From Nitrospira sp. (GTDB taxonomy: Bacteria > Nitrospirota > Nitrospiria > Nitrospirales > Nitrospiraceae): a stretch of 64,000 bases of DNA. The translations under genes and the position numbers were made by a program. Positions 9,537 to 17,854 of the stretch are shown here, piece after piece. The stretch is from contig VOPR01000012.1 of the NCBI GenBank assembly GCA_009594995.1, positions 1 to 64,000 on the forward strand, given 5' to 3'. The notes beneath the pieces were generated by a model, which saw nothing but the letters and a program-made list of their open reading frames with translations, did not search any database and was not told the origin of the DNA. Position 1 is the stretch's first letter. The number at the start of each line of letters is the position of its first letter.

Positions 9537-10442
9537 ATGGCAACCACTTCGTCGTCCACCGGCAAGCCCAATGCGATGTCCTTACACATCGGCCTCAATG
9601 CGGTAAGTCCTGCCGCCTACGGTGGTTGGAGCGGTGAGTTGGCGGCCTGTGAGTTCGACGCCAAAGACATGGCGGCCATCGCCAAATCACAAGGCATGAA
9701 ATCCACCGTGCTGCTGACCAAGAAAGCCACCCGCGCCCAGTCCCTGGCAGCAATGCGGAAGGCCGCCAAACAATTGCGCAAAGGCGACCTCTTTTTCCTG
9801 ACCTATTCAGGCCACGGCGGTCAGGTGCCCGACGTCACGGGGGAAGAAACAGACAAACAGGATGAGACCTGGTGCCTCTATGACGGCCAGCTCATCGACG
9901 ACGAATTGTATTTCGAATTGAGCCACTTCGCCGCGGGCGTGCGAATCCTCGTGCTGTCCGACAGCTGCCATAGCGGCACCGTCACCCGCGCCGTGCCGCC
10001 GCCACCAGATCGCACCCGCGTGACAGGACGTTCGAAGATGATGCCGCCCGCCGTCGCCATCCGCACCTATCGCGAGCACCAGGCGTTCTACAATAAGTTG
10101 CAACACGACGTGGCGAAGGCCGCCGGCAAAGGTGCCGTGGACCCGGACAGCGCATTGGCCCAACTGGCCGTGAGCCCGCGCCTGACAGCTATTGCAAAGG
10201 ACTGCAAAGCGGCCGTGATTCTCATTTCCGGGTGCCAGGACAACCAGACGTCCATGGATGGCGACCACAACGGCGCGTTCACCGAACAGGTGCTGACGGC
10301 GTGGAACCATGGGAACTTCCGCGGGAACTATGCCAAGTTCCATGCTGCCGTCAAAGCGGGACTCCCGGCCGATCAGACGCCCAATCTGTTTACGCTCGGA
10401 GCTGCGGCACGTTTTCTCCGGCAGCAACCGTTCAGCGTGTAA
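9537..10442 (+). CDS. Caspase-family (C14) cysteine protease, metacaspase-like
   Basis: The 301-residue protein has the caspase p20 fold: [15 protein letters not shown] at the start, the catalytic His93 in [10 protein letters not shown] and the catalytic Cys144 in [10 protein letters not shown], with the [16 protein letters not shown] segment between them as in bacterial metacaspases. No signal peptide or membrane segment is visible, so it should be cytosolic. The start at 9537 follows AAGGAGG (9525-9531) with 5-nt spacing; upstream in-frame starts lack this. A polar linker after the active-site Cys (residues 150-220) may hold the autoprocessing site. The next gene follows after 43 nt with its own strong ribosome-binding site and is probably co-transcribed. 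The substrate is unknown. It is divergent from, and about 0.75 kb away from, cas3. Confidence 0.85.
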   Translation: MATTSSSTGKPNAMSLHIGLNAVSPAAYGGWSGELAACEFDAKDMAAIAKSQGMKSTVLLTKKATRAQSLAAMRKAAKQLRKGDLFFLTYSGHGGQVPDVTGEETDKQDETWCLYDGQLIDDELYFELSHFAAGVRILVLSDSCHSGTVTRAVPPPPDRTRVTGRSKMMPPAVAIRTYREHQAFYNKLQHDVAKAAGKGAVDPDSALAQLAVSPRLTAIAKDCKAAVILISGCQDNQTSMDGDHNGAFTEQVLTAWNHGNFRGNYAKFHAAVKAGLPADQTPNLFTLGAAARFLRQQPFSV

Positions 10443-10485
10443 GAGCAGCCGTCGCGCGACCACCCTTGCAGAGGAGGTCCAACCC

Positions 10486-11004
10486 ATGACCATGCACCAT
10501 CTTGTGAGCATTGCAGCGATTGTGTGGGTCCTCGCGGTCTCCGGTTCTACCGAGGCAGGAGAATTAACCGGCGCCTGGAAAGGCGCGCTGACCAGCGCCG
10601 ACGGCAGTCGGGCCGAAATCCAGATCGATTTCAGCCCGCAAGGCCTTCCCCTCTATTCCTATACGAACAACAAGGGGGTTACGCGGCAGGTTGAACTGTC
10701 GCACGTGGGGCAAACGGTGGAATATGTGCCCCCGGGCGGCGGGGTGCAACGGATGGCGGTCAAGCGCTTCGAAAAAGCGCAGGGCCGACTGGCGGTGAGC
10801 ATTATCGGCTCCTTCGAACGGGCGAGTCAGGGCTACATGGACCAACGGCAGGAAGCCGCCCTGTTTGAATACACGCTGGTGCCGGAAGGGTTGAAGATGC
10901 GGGTGACGACGCGCACGGCCTCCCACTTTGGCGACAAGGATATGATTGTGGGAGGAGATCCGAGCTCGGTCGTCGCCGAGGGAGTGTTGCAGCGGTTGCG
11001 GTGA
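10486..11004 (+). CDS. Exported protein of unknown function
   Basis: This 172-residue protein starts MTMHHLVSIAAIVWVLAVSG and has a Sec signal peptide ending near residue 24 (STEAGE). The start at 10486 follows GGAGG (10473-10477). The mature part is beta-rich with GAWKGALTSADGSRAEIQIDF, VTRQVELSHVGQTVEYVPPGGG and a C-terminal FEYTLVPEGLKMRVTTRTASHFG, a pattern of amphipathic strands like that of small periplasmic beta-barrel or lipocalin-like proteins. I do not recognise a named family. Its position directly after the caspase gene suggests a common transcript. Confidence 0.7.
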   Translation: MTMHHLVSIAAIVWVLAVSGSTEAGELTGAWKGALTSADGSRAEIQIDFSPQGLPLYSYTNNKGVTRQVELSHVGQTVEYVPPGGGVQRMAVKRFEKAQGRLAVSIIGSFERASQGYMDQRQEAALFEYTLVPEGLKMRVTTRTASHFGDKDMIVGGDPSSVVAEGVLQRLR

Positions 11005-11130
11005 AACGAGGAACGTGGCAGGCGCCTCAGCGTGGTGACTCACCTGTCCGCCACCGGCTTGCATCCCGGGAAACCCTGAACCGCAAGGCTTTCCCGGTCA
11101 TGCAAGCAACGGCGTCACTGCTCAGGAGGC

Positions 11131-11229
11131 CTAGCGCCCCTTCTTCGCATTCTTCTCGGCCCGCTTTTCCATCATGGTCTTCGCCGGTTTCTTCTTGGTC
11201 GCCTTTTTCTGCTGCATGCCCTTCGCCAT
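11131..11229 (-). CDS. Small very basic protein (32 residues)
   Basis: A short gene reads MAKGMQQKKATKKKPAKTMM and ends EKRAEKNAKKGR. Fourteen or so of the 32 residues are Lys or Arg. A perfect GGAGGG lies 5 nt before the ATG at 11227-11229. Proteins of this size and Lys/Ala composition are common, poorly described bacterial small proteins; nucleic-acid binding is possible but unproven. It faces the flanking genes and has no operon partner. Confidence 0.6.
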   Translation of the reverse strand: MAKGMQQKKATKKKPAKTMMEKRAEKNAKKGR

Positions 11230-11325
11230 ACCCACCCTCCTGTGTTAAATAAAATGTTTTCGGCACCATGAGTGCGTCACGTTCATACACGCAATTTTCG
11301 CGAATTGGAATAGGCGCATACCCCC

Positions 11326-11565
11326 ATGACCGACAAACCCGCACTCTCCTTCTCCGATTCGCTCACGAACACACGACGCACGGCATTCTACGAAAGCCAC
11401 AAACCGATCGCAGTGGTCATGATCCTAATCGTCTTTCTCCTTCCCTTCGTCGGCGTCTTTCTGCGCGGCCTGATCGGCGCCGTCTCCGGGGTGATCATCT
11501 CCGTCTTGTGTTATTACCTCACCCCTTATCTGGCCTCCCTCCTCGGGAAGCGCGTCGATCGCTAA
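11326..11565 (+). CDS. Small inner-membrane protein
   Basis: A 79-residue protein with a soluble N-terminus of about 25 residues (MTDKPALSFSDSLTNTRRTA) and two closely spaced hydrophobic segments, IAVVMILIVFLLPFVGVFL and LIGAVSGVIISVLCYYLTPY, forming a likely hairpin in the membrane. The ribosome-binding site is weak (GGAATAGG). Function unknown. It stands alone between the small basic gene and the next hypothetical gene. Confidence 0.6.
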   Translation: MTDKPALSFSDSLTNTRRTAFYESHKPIAVVMILIVFLLPFVGVFLRGLIGAVSGVIISVLCYYLTPYLASLLGKRVDR

Positions 11566-11697
11566 ACACGCACGACGCATACGGGTAAAACTACCGAGTC
11601 AGTCGCTGCAAAAATTCCATCTTTTCTATTCCGATCGCGCGACCTGCCCTACAATGCCTGCTGAAGGTGAGATGATTCACCACAGGAGGTACCAGGA

Positions 11698-12168
11698 ATG
11701 TTTCTCCCCGGGCGATTGTTCAACTCGAAAAACCGTCGCACTCCCCTGCAGATGATTCCCCGCCGGCTTTCCGGTCAATCCATCGATGACCAGATCCGCG
11801 CGCTCCAAACCGCATGGGGTGATGTGCTGTCGTTGCCTCTCTGCCTATCCGTGCTCGCGCTGTATGAATGGTGGCGGTGGTTGTTCTCCATGCCCTCGAA
11901 TCCGATCCTGCTGACCTTTGTCGCGGCGGTGGCCATCCACGTGACCTGGCGACGCCGCAAAGTGTATAAGGCGGAATTGAAACAGCTTCGCCCGAGCCGG
12001 CCCGCTCACGCGACCGTCAGTGAAGTGATCGAGCTTCTGCGCATCATGGGCACCCGCGTGATGCAGGACATGACCAACAAACTTGCCCCCACCACAGTGC
12101 TCGCCTCTGCCCGCCGGATTCTGTCGCCCGCGAATTGGCTGGCGAAACGTCTCACCGCCCGCTTCTAA
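11698..12168 (+). CDS. Membrane protein of unknown function
   Basis: The 156-residue protein has a basic N-terminus, two adjacent hydrophobic segments at about 47-62 (LSLPLCLSVLALYEWW) and 70-82 (ILLTFVAAVAIHVTW), then a basic cytoplasmic tail with two helices. GGAGG lies 8 nt before the ATG. A TACAAT at 11650-11655 could be its -10 box but no convincing -35 is seen. No family recognised. Confidence 0.6.
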   Translation: MFLPGRLFNSKNRRTPLQMIPRRLSGQSIDDQIRALQTAWGDVLSLPLCLSVLALYEWWRWLFSMPSNPILLTFVAAVAIHVTWRRRKVYKAELKQLRPSRPAHATVSEVIELLRIMGTRVMQDMTNKLAPTTVLASARRILSPANWLAKRLTARF

Positions 12169-12192
12169 GCGGGCGCGCCCCGGCCGCATTGC

Positions 12193-12222
12193 TTGACAGT
12201 CTGAAAGCCCATCCACGACAAT
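12193..12222 (+). promoter_or_regulatory. Promoter predicting a leaderless mRNA for the folB fusion gene
   Basis: TTGACA (12193-12198) and GACAAT (12217-12222) are 18 nt apart. The -10 box ends 6 nt before the ATG at 12229, so the transcript should begin at or next to the start codon. No Shine-Dalgarno sequence is present, in agreement with leaderless translation. Confidence 0.55.
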
Positions 12223-12228
12223 GCCGCC

Positions 12229-13167
12229 ATGGCAGAGCGGATCATGATCGAACGCCTGGAGTTCTACGGCCGCTGCGGCGTGACCGAAGAGGAACGCCGG
12301 AAACCCCAGTTGATCGCGGTCGATTTGGAACTGGAGGCGGCAGTGGACTCCGCGGCGCTGTCGGATCGCCTGGATGAAACGATCGACTATGCCCGGGTTG
12401 CCGAACGGATCGTGGCCCTGAGCACCACCGTGACGTGTCAGCTCCTGGAAACCCTGGCGGAGCAACTCATCGGAATGCTGTTCGCCGAATTCCCGGTCGA
12501 CCGGGTGCGCATCTGGATTCGAAAACTCCACGCTCCGCTGGCCATGGTGGCCGGTTCAGTCGGTATCCGGTTTGAACGCACCCGCGCGGCGCACCTGTCA
12601 AAGACTCAGCACCCGGGCCCCGCGCCCTTTCTCCAGCAACAACTCGCGCGCCTCCCCAAGGGCCGAATTCTGGATGTCGCGTCCGGTCGCGGGCGCAATG
12701 CGCTCTATCTCTTGGCTCAAGGCTCGCAGGTCGAGGCGATCGATCGAGACAGCGATGCGTTGGCCGCATTGGAATCTGCCGCAGGCATGCGACATCTCTC
12801 TGGCCTCACGACCAAGGTGCTCGATCTGGAGACCCCGCCGGACCGCCCGCCCAGCCTGGGCCAGGCATGTTATGATGCCGTCGTCGTCTTCTTTTATCTG
12901 CATCGGCCGCTGTTTCCTGTCATCCTCGACGCATTGAAACCGAACGGCATCCTGCTCTATGAAACGTTCACCATCGACAATTACTTCCGCCATCAGCACC
13001 CGCGCCGATGGGAGTTCTGCCTGGCGCAGAACGAACTGCTTCGCCTGACCTCCCCGCTGCGCGTACTCCATTACGATGAGGGCGAGCATGACGGGGGCCA
13101 CGGCAGCGGGCCATGCTATACCGCGCGATTGGTCGCGCAGAAAATGGGGCCGGATACATCACTATGA
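12229..13167 (+). CDS. Dihydroneopterin aldolase fused to a SAM-dependent methyltransferase
   Basis: Residues 1-118 are a FolB-type dihydroneopterin aldolase/epimerase (folate pathway): ERLEFYGRCGVTEEERRKPQ with the active-site Glu near 22, TIDYARV with Tyr54, and the C-terminal RKLHAPLAM with the catalytic Lys99. Residues about 130-312 are a class I methyltransferase with motif I ILDVASGRGRNALYL (147-161), the acidic residue of motif II (VEAIDRD) and a TehB/UbiE-like C-terminal half ending in YTARLVAQK. The reading frame is continuous, with no stop or frameshift between the domains. FolB proteins are normally about 120 residues and free-standing. The gene overlaps the following PHP gene by 4 nt (ATGA). 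The methyl acceptor is unknown; a pterin is one possibility. Confidence 0.8.
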   Translation: MAERIMIERLEFYGRCGVTEEERRKPQLIAVDLELEAAVDSAALSDRLDETIDYARVAERIVALSTTVTCQLLETLAEQLIGMLFAEFPVDRVRIWIRKLHAPLAMVAGSVGIRFERTRAAHLSKTQHPGPAPFLQQQLARLPKGRILDVASGRGRNALYLLAQGSQVEAIDRDSDALAALESAAGMRHLSGLTTKVLDLETPPDRPPSLGQACYDAVVVFFYLHRPLFPVILDALKPNGILLYETFTIDNYFRHQHPRRWEFCLAQNELLRLTSPLRVLHYDEGEHDGGHGSGPCYTARLVAQKMGPDTSL

Positions 13168-14012
13168 GTCGCATTGACCTCCATGTGCATACCACGCATT
13201 CAGACGGCAGTTTTTCCACCCGCGAGGTGATGGCATTTGCCAAGCAAGCCGGCCTCACCGCGCTGGCGATCACCGACCACGACATCGTCGAGGCGATTCC
13301 TGAAGCCACCGCCATCGGACAGGAACTCGGCATCGAGGTCGTGCCCGGCGTCGAAATCAGTTCGCGGCTCGGGGAGAGCGAGCTCCATATTCTCGGCTAT
13401 TTTCTAAACTGGACCGACCCGATCCTGGCTCAACGCCTGAGCACCCTGCGCGACAGCCGGCACCTCCGAAACCCCAAGATCGTCCAACGCCTCAACGATC
13501 TGGGCATTCCCATCACCTATGAGGAAGTGCGGGCCCTGGCCGGCACGGAATCCGTGGGCCGTCCCCACATCGCCCGACTCCTGATGGAGAAAAAGTTCGT
13601 CACTTCGGCAAAAGAAGCCTTCGACCGGTACCTGGCGAACGGCCGCCCGGCCTTTGTCGACCGCGAATTACCCCTGCCGGCCGAGGCCGTGCGATGGATT
13701 CGCGAAGCCGGCGGCGTGCCGGTCCTCGCGCACCCGACCTGGGTCCGAACCTCTGCTGATGGGTTACGCGGGCTGGTCCGGGATCTGAAAGCCGCCGGAT
13801 TGGGAGGCATTGAAGTCCATTACAGCACCCACACACCCAGTCAAACCACCGAATACCTCGACCTGGCCAAACAATGCGATCTCCTCGTCACCGGCGGGAG
13901 CGATTTTCATGGCGTCACCAAGCCGGACATTGAAGTCGGAATCGGCCGCGGCCAACTGAAGGTCTCCGGAAAACTGCTCGATCCGCTCAGAAAAGCCGCC
14001 ACAGTTTCCTAA
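13164..14012 (+). CDS. PHP-domain phosphoesterase (RNase AM/YciV-type)
   Basis: The 282-residue protein begins MSRIDLHVHTTHSDGSFSTR. The four PHP metal-binding motifs are visible: HVHTTHSDG, ITDHD, VVPGVEIS and the C-terminal GGSDFHG. Together with GRPHIARLLMEKKFV and VPVLAHPTW this is typical of the COG0613 family, which includes 3',5'-nucleoside bisphosphate phosphatase and RNase AM. The start at 13164 was chosen for the ATGA overlap with the preceding stop codon and because it gives the family N-terminus. Coupling to the FolB fusion may be just housekeeping grouping. Confidence 0.85.
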   Translation: MSRIDLHVHTTHSDGSFSTREVMAFAKQAGLTALAITDHDIVEAIPEATAIGQELGIEVVPGVEISSRLGESELHILGYFLNWTDPILAQRLSTLRDSRHLRNPKIVQRLNDLGIPITYEEVRALAGTESVGRPHIARLLMEKKFVTSAKEAFDRYLANGRPAFVDRELPLPAEAVRWIREAGGVPVLAHPTWVRTSADGLRGLVRDLKAAGLGGIEVHYSTHTPSQTTEYLDLAKQCDLLVTGGSDFHGVTKPDIEVGIGRGQLKVSGKLLDPLRKAATVS

Positions 14013-14100
14013 TCCCGCTCGCCGTCCGCTCATGCCGCTCCTCTTCCTGGTCAGGGCAAGGGTTTCGCCTGCCCTATCGATGCATGATTCCCTCGTTTCA

Positions 14101-14128
14101 TTGACACGTAGGGACCTTCCGTTACACT
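14101..14128 (+). promoter_or_regulatory. Promoter of the kinase-phosphatase-FHA operon
   Basis: TTGACA (14101-14106) and TACACT (14123-14128), 16 nt apart, lie 29 nt before the kinase ATG. The preceding PHP gene ends about 90 nt upstream, so this is a plausible independent start of the signalling operon. Confidence 0.55.
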
Positions 14129-14156
14129 GAGACACAACTACGCACTACGCCAACAC

Positions 14157-15563
14157 ATGACCACATCCTGGGGCTGGATCGGCCCGTATTTCATCGTCAT
14201 TGCCCTCGCGATTCTGGTGGGTCCGTTTCTGGCGACCCTCCCGCTGTTTACCCACACCTTCATCCGGCCCTTAGGCATGAATGCCGCGCAAGCGGTGCGG
14301 TTTGTCGCCGACGGCATTTGCCTGCTCATGATCTGGTTTGCCGCATCACGGGCCAAACGGGATCTGCTGGACAACGGCAAGGGACAAACCTTCTTGCGCG
14401 CCATTCTGTTTCCATCCGCGTTTCTCGTGATCGTGCTCATGGCGTCCCGCGCCTATGACGCGCACGGCATTCCCGTACTCGGCCCCCCGAAGCAACCGCT
14501 GTACAACTGGCTGGTCACAGGCGGCCTCATCGGCTCAGCCACCTGGCTGACGTTCGCCTGGGTCCGGCATGTCGATGCGCTGACCCGTGCCTTTGCCGGA
14601 CGTCCACGCCGCCGGCCCGTCGAAGACGAAGCTGTACAGGAGGACGAGGCAGACACCAGGCTTGCGGCCGAACCAGCCGAATCCACCCCGGCCCGCGCAA
14701 CCAGTACCGTCGTCCTGCGCAACACCGGGAGCATGCCCGCCATGTTGGGGCGATACCAGGTCGTGAAGGAACTCGGTCGCGGGGCCATGGGCGTCGTCTA
14801 TCTGGGGAAAGATCCCACCATCCAGCGTTTCGTTGCGATCAAAACCATGCGCCTGGATGATATCGACAAGGAAGAGGAGTTGAAGGAGTTCCGGGATCGG
14901 TTCTTTCGCGAGGCAGAATCGACCGGGCGTCTCTCGCATCCCAACATCGTGACGGTCTACGACGCCGGCGAGCAGGAGGGCCTGGCCTACATCGCCATGG
15001 AGTATCTCGAGGGCACGCTGCTCAGCTGCTACTGCCAGAAATCGACGCTGGTACCGGCCAAGCAGGCCCTGCAGATCGTAGCGACCGTCGCCGACGCGCT
15101 GGACTACGCGCACAGTCAGGGCGTGATCCACCGCGACGTGAAGCCCCCGAATATCATGATCCTGAAACAACGCCTCGTAAAAGTGATGGACTTCGGTATC
15201 GCGAAGATGGCCAGCGCGTCGAAAACTCAAAGCAGCATGATTGTGGGTACGCCGCGTTATATGTCGCCGGAACAGGCTACCGGAAAAGATGTGGACGGCC
15301 GCTCCGATGTGTTTTCACTGGGGATCGTGTTGTTCGAACTCTTGACCGGAGAACGGCCGTTCGACGCCGAGAACATGCCGGCGCTGGTCATGCGCATCGC
15401 CAAGGCCCCGCATGCGCCGCTGCTCAAATACCGCCGCGACCTGCCGACGCGCGTCCAGAGCATTCTGGACCGTGCGCTGCAGAAAGAAATCCAGAACCGC
15501 TATCGTCACGCCAGCGACATGGCGCAAGATCTTCGTGACGTCTTTCAGGTGATGCCGAGATAA
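14157..15563 (+). CDS. Membrane-anchored Ser/Thr protein kinase (Hanks type)
   Basis: The 468-residue protein has an unusual layout: four hydrophobic segments come first (about 10-32, 48-63, 83-98 and 117-135), then an acidic Pro/Ala-rich linker, then a C-terminal kinase domain from residue 197 (MLGRYQVVKELGRGAMG). Kinase signatures are complete: glycine loop GRGAMG, invariant Lys229 (VAIKTM), Glu253, HRDVKPPN (325-332), DFG (345-347), and an activation segment GTPRYMSPEQ. Bacterial PknB-like kinases usually have the kinase at the N-terminus. No PASTA or other sensory domain follows. The next genes encode a PP2C phosphatase and an FHA protein, making a full write-erase-read set. Confidence 0.9.
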   Translation: MTTSWGWIGPYFIVIALAILVGPFLATLPLFTHTFIRPLGMNAAQAVRFVADGICLLMIWFAASRAKRDLLDNGKGQTFLRAILFPSAFLVIVLMASRAYDAHGIPVLGPPKQPLYNWLVTGGLIGSATWLTFAWVRHVDALTRAFAGRPRRRPVEDEAVQEDEADTRLAAEPAESTPARATSTVVLRNTGSMPAMLGRYQVVKELGRGAMGVVYLGKDPTIQRFVAIKTMRLDDIDKEEELKEFRDRFFREAESTGRLSHPNIVTVYDAGEQEGLAYIAMEYLEGTLLSCYCQKSTLVPAKQALQIVATVADALDYAHSQGVIHRDVKPPNIMILKQRLVKVMDFGIAKMASASKTQSSMIVGTPRYMSPEQATGKDVDGRSDVFSLGIVLFELLTGERPFDAENMPALVMRIAKAPHAPLLKYRRDLPTRVQSILDRALQKEIQNRYRHASDMAQDLRDVFQVMPR

Positions 15564-15570
15564 CCCCGCC

Positions 15571-16407
15571 ATGTACTCCTGGCACGTCACACATGGAGCC
15601 GCCTCGGATGTCGGCCTGATCCGCCGCCACAATGAAGACCGTTTTCATGCCGATCCCGCCGCCGGCCTCTTCATCGTCTGCGACGGCATGGGCGGCCACC
15701 GGGCCGGGGAAATTGCCAGCAGCCGTGCCATCGATATCATTCCGCATCACCTCGCCGAATCCGTCGCCGACCCGTCGCTCCCGCTGGTCGGGGCCGCCCG
15801 TCCGGAGTTTTCAGCCGCGACCAACCGGCTGGCAAGCGCCGTGCGACTGGCCAATCACCGGGTGCACCAGGAGTCGGCACGACGCGTCGAGTGCTCCGGC
15901 ATGGGGACGACGGTGGTGGCAGCCTGGCTCGTCGGAGCAGTGCTCTCGATTGCCCATGTCGGCGACAGCCGTCTTTATTTGGTTCGTGATCGCGCCGTGC
16001 AGTTGCTGACTATGGACCATTCGCTGGTCCAGGAACAGATACAGTCCGGCCTCCTCGCCGCCGCTGATGCGGCACGCGTGGCACACCGGCATGTGCTCAC
16101 CCGCGCAGTGGGCGTGCATCCGCTGGTGGATGTCGAGTTGGGGGAACTGCCGGTCTTGAACGGCGATCTACTGTTACTCTGCTCAGACGGGCTGACCGCC
16201 GGCGTGTCCGCCGACGTGATCCTGCGCGTCACGCAAGAATCGTCTGATCCGCAGGCGATCTCCGATCGACTCATCGCCCTGTCGAATGCGGCAGGCGGCA
16301 CCGACAACGCCACCGTTATCGTGGCCATGGTGACGCAGCGGAATACAGGCCTCTGGAACCGTCTCTACTCGCAGCTATTTACCGGCCCCGCACAAGAATC
16401 GCCTTAA
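15571..16407 (+). CDS. PP2C-family Ser/Thr protein phosphatase
   Basis: The 278-residue protein shows the PPM motifs in order: GLIRRHNEDRF, FIVCDGMGGHRAGE, TTVVAAWL, SIAHVGDSRLYLVRD, DHSLVQEQ, HVLTRAVG, LLLCSDGLTAGV and a closing GGTDNATVIVAMV. It is a soluble, Stp1-like enzyme and should dephosphorylate targets of the kinase that ends 7 nt upstream. No Shine-Dalgarno sequence is seen, so translation is probably coupled to the kinase gene. Confidence 0.92.
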   Translation: MYSWHVTHGAASDVGLIRRHNEDRFHADPAAGLFIVCDGMGGHRAGEIASSRAIDIIPHHLAESVADPSLPLVGAARPEFSAATNRLASAVRLANHRVHQESARRVECSGMGTTVVAAWLVGAVLSIAHVGDSRLYLVRDRAVQLLTMDHSLVQEQIQSGLLAAADAARVAHRHVLTRAVGVHPLVDVELGELPVLNGDLLLLCSDGLTAGVSADVILRVTQESSDPQAISDRLIALSNAAGGTDNATVIVAMVTQRNTGLWNRLYSQLFTGPAQESP

Positions 16408-16416
16408 GGAGCGCTC

Positions 16417-17142
16417 ATGTCTCAGCACCACCCCACACCACCCACGCTCCTCGTGAAGACGCCGCACGGCGGCACTAGAGAATGTGACATTGCCCGCACT
16501 CCCTTCACGATCGGACGAAAGCAGGACAACGATTTAAGCTTGGAAGATCTTGCCGTCTCCGCCCACCATGCGCGGATCGTCAAAGTGCAGGAAGTACTGT
16601 TCCTCGAAGATCTCAACAGCACCAACGGCACCTTTGTGAATGAACAGAAGATCGACCGGCGACAGCTGCAGGATGCCGACAGCATCCGCCTCGGCGCGCA
16701 CCGTTTGATCTTCCGGGAAAGGCAAGCGACCATAGCGGAGCCGGGACCCACCGGCGAGATGCTGGTGGCCGACAAAACTATGGTGGTGTCACGACAACCC
16801 GGAAGTGACGCCTCGCCCTCGGAACGCAAAGTGGGCTTGGTGGAAATCCTCTCGGGCAAGACCGGCCAATCTCAATACCACCTGACCAAACATGTCTCGC
16901 TGATCGGCGCGCAGGATGATGCCGTCATCACCCTCACCGGCTGGTTTGCCCCGAAAACGGCTGCCATGATCAGCCGTCGTGGGGACGGGTACGTGGTCAG
17001 CCAGACGGAAAGCGGGAAACGCATCCTCGTCAATGGCCGTCCGATTCAGGGGGAGCACAAACTCCGCAACGGGGATGTCGTGGAAGTGGCCGGTATTACG
17101 ATGCGCTTTCTAATGCGCGAGATACGAAGCAGCGCCGCCTAG
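16417..17142 (+). CDS. Protein with two FHA domains
   Basis: In this 241-residue protein, residues about 20-95 form a clear FHA domain (FTIGRKQDNDLSLEDLAVS, HHARI, NSTNGTFVNEQKI), which binds phosphothreonine. Residues about 145-235 form a second, diverged FHA fold (SLIGAQDDAVITLTGWFAPK, AMISRRGDGYVV, ILVNGRPIQ, LRNGDVVEVAGITM); its Arg/Ser binding residues are less clear. AAGGAG precedes the ATG by 5 nt. As the third gene of the operon it is the likely reader of the kinase. Its stop codon overlaps that of the convergent Cys-repeat gene within a CTAG. Confidence 0.88.
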   Translation: MSQHHPTPPTLLVKTPHGGTRECDIARTPFTIGRKQDNDLSLEDLAVSAHHARIVKVQEVLFLEDLNSTNGTFVNEQKIDRRQLQDADSIRLGAHRLIFRERQATIAEPGPTGEMLVADKTMVVSRQPGSDASPSERKVGLVEILSGKTGQSQYHLTKHVSLIGAQDDAVITLTGWFAPKTAAMISRRGDGYVVSQTESGKRILVNGRPIQGEHKLRNGDVVEVAGITMRFLMREIRSSAA

Positions 17143-17744
17143 TTGAGCAGACGGCCGCGCTTCGGGAGAAATTGGAAACACTGATCCGAAACTTCCTGGG
17201 CGTGCGATTCCAAACACTGCAGGATCCCCCCGCCCCCTGCGGGCACCTCACGGCAAAACCGCTTTCGGTCGGCGTCGCAAGCGGCGCGGAATTGCTGCAT
17301 AGTCTCTTTCATACGCACCAGCTTCTCCCGCAACATCGGCCGGCAGGGAAGGGAGAGTTGAGCCGCTTTGCGCTGTAGGCAAGCCTGCCGCTCCCCTTCT
17401 TCCTCAGGACAGAGCGCATCTATTTCCAGATCGCATTTGACCTCGCGCCCAAACGGCACACGTGGGGCCTCGGCAACGGGCTGGGCTGCAGGCTGTGGCG
17501 TGACGACCGGCGCCTCGGTCTGTACAGTGACCGGCTGCGGTACATTCTCGGATGCTGTTCCGGGAGACAAACTGGCCGCCGGCGAAGGAGCGGCAGGAGT
17601 CGGCGGACCGGGGATGACCACGGGATCGTAGAGTGTTTCGCTTTGCGGCAGGACAAAAATGACGAGGCCCCAGACCCCGCCCAGGACCAGACAACTGAGG
17701 AGCGTCACGAGCACGACGGCGCCGATTCTCGATGGGCCAGCCAA
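17139..17744 (-). CDS. Membrane-anchored Cys-repeat protein (GLG1/PF00839-like)
   Basis: The 201-residue protein starts with TTG (17742-17744) after AGGAG. One hydrophobic anchor lies at about 8-32, followed by a Pro/Ala/Val-rich linker to residue 95 and two cysteine repeats. The first has spacing C-x7-C-x9-C-x11-C (from CDLEIDALC); the second C-x7-C-x12-C-x11-C (from CDADRKRFC to VSDQC). This resembles the cysteine-rich GLG1 repeat, a domain best known from Golgi glycoproteins but also found in bacteria. The Cys-rich part should be periplasmic. A second protein at 44266-44625 has the same spacing as repeat two. Function unknown. Confidence 0.75.
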   Translation of the reverse strand: MAGPSRIGAVVLVTLLSCLVLGGVWGLVIFVLPQSETLYDPVVIPGPPTPAAPSPAASLSPGTASENVPQPVTVQTEAPVVTPQPAAQPVAEAPRVPFGREVKCDLEIDALCPEEEGERQACLQRKAAQLSLPCRPMLREKLVRMKETMQQFRAACDADRKRFCREVPAGGGGILQCLESHAQEVSDQCFQFLPKRGRLLN

Positions 17745-17854
17745 GGCACTCCTAGGTGACGTGTATCCGGTTCCGCCCGGTCAGCAGGATGCTGCTCGCT
17801 GAAGAAGCCGCTCACCGCCTGTTCGGCACCAGCGACGCCGCTGCCGGAAACCGG

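Noticed and set aside
11001-11252. 83-codon plus-strand frame after the exported protein
   Set aside because: No ribosome-binding site and low-complexity translation; the opposite strand holds a better small gene at 11131-11229.
14157-17142. Part of a type VI secretion locus (PpkA/PppA/Fha)
   Set aside because: No Tss or Hcp/VgrG genes adjoin; a free-standing kinase-phosphatase-FHA set is the simpler reading.
17139-17142. Frameshift or mis-assembly where two convergent genes share stop bases
   Set aside because: The shared CTAG simply provides a TAG stop on each strand; both proteins end normally.
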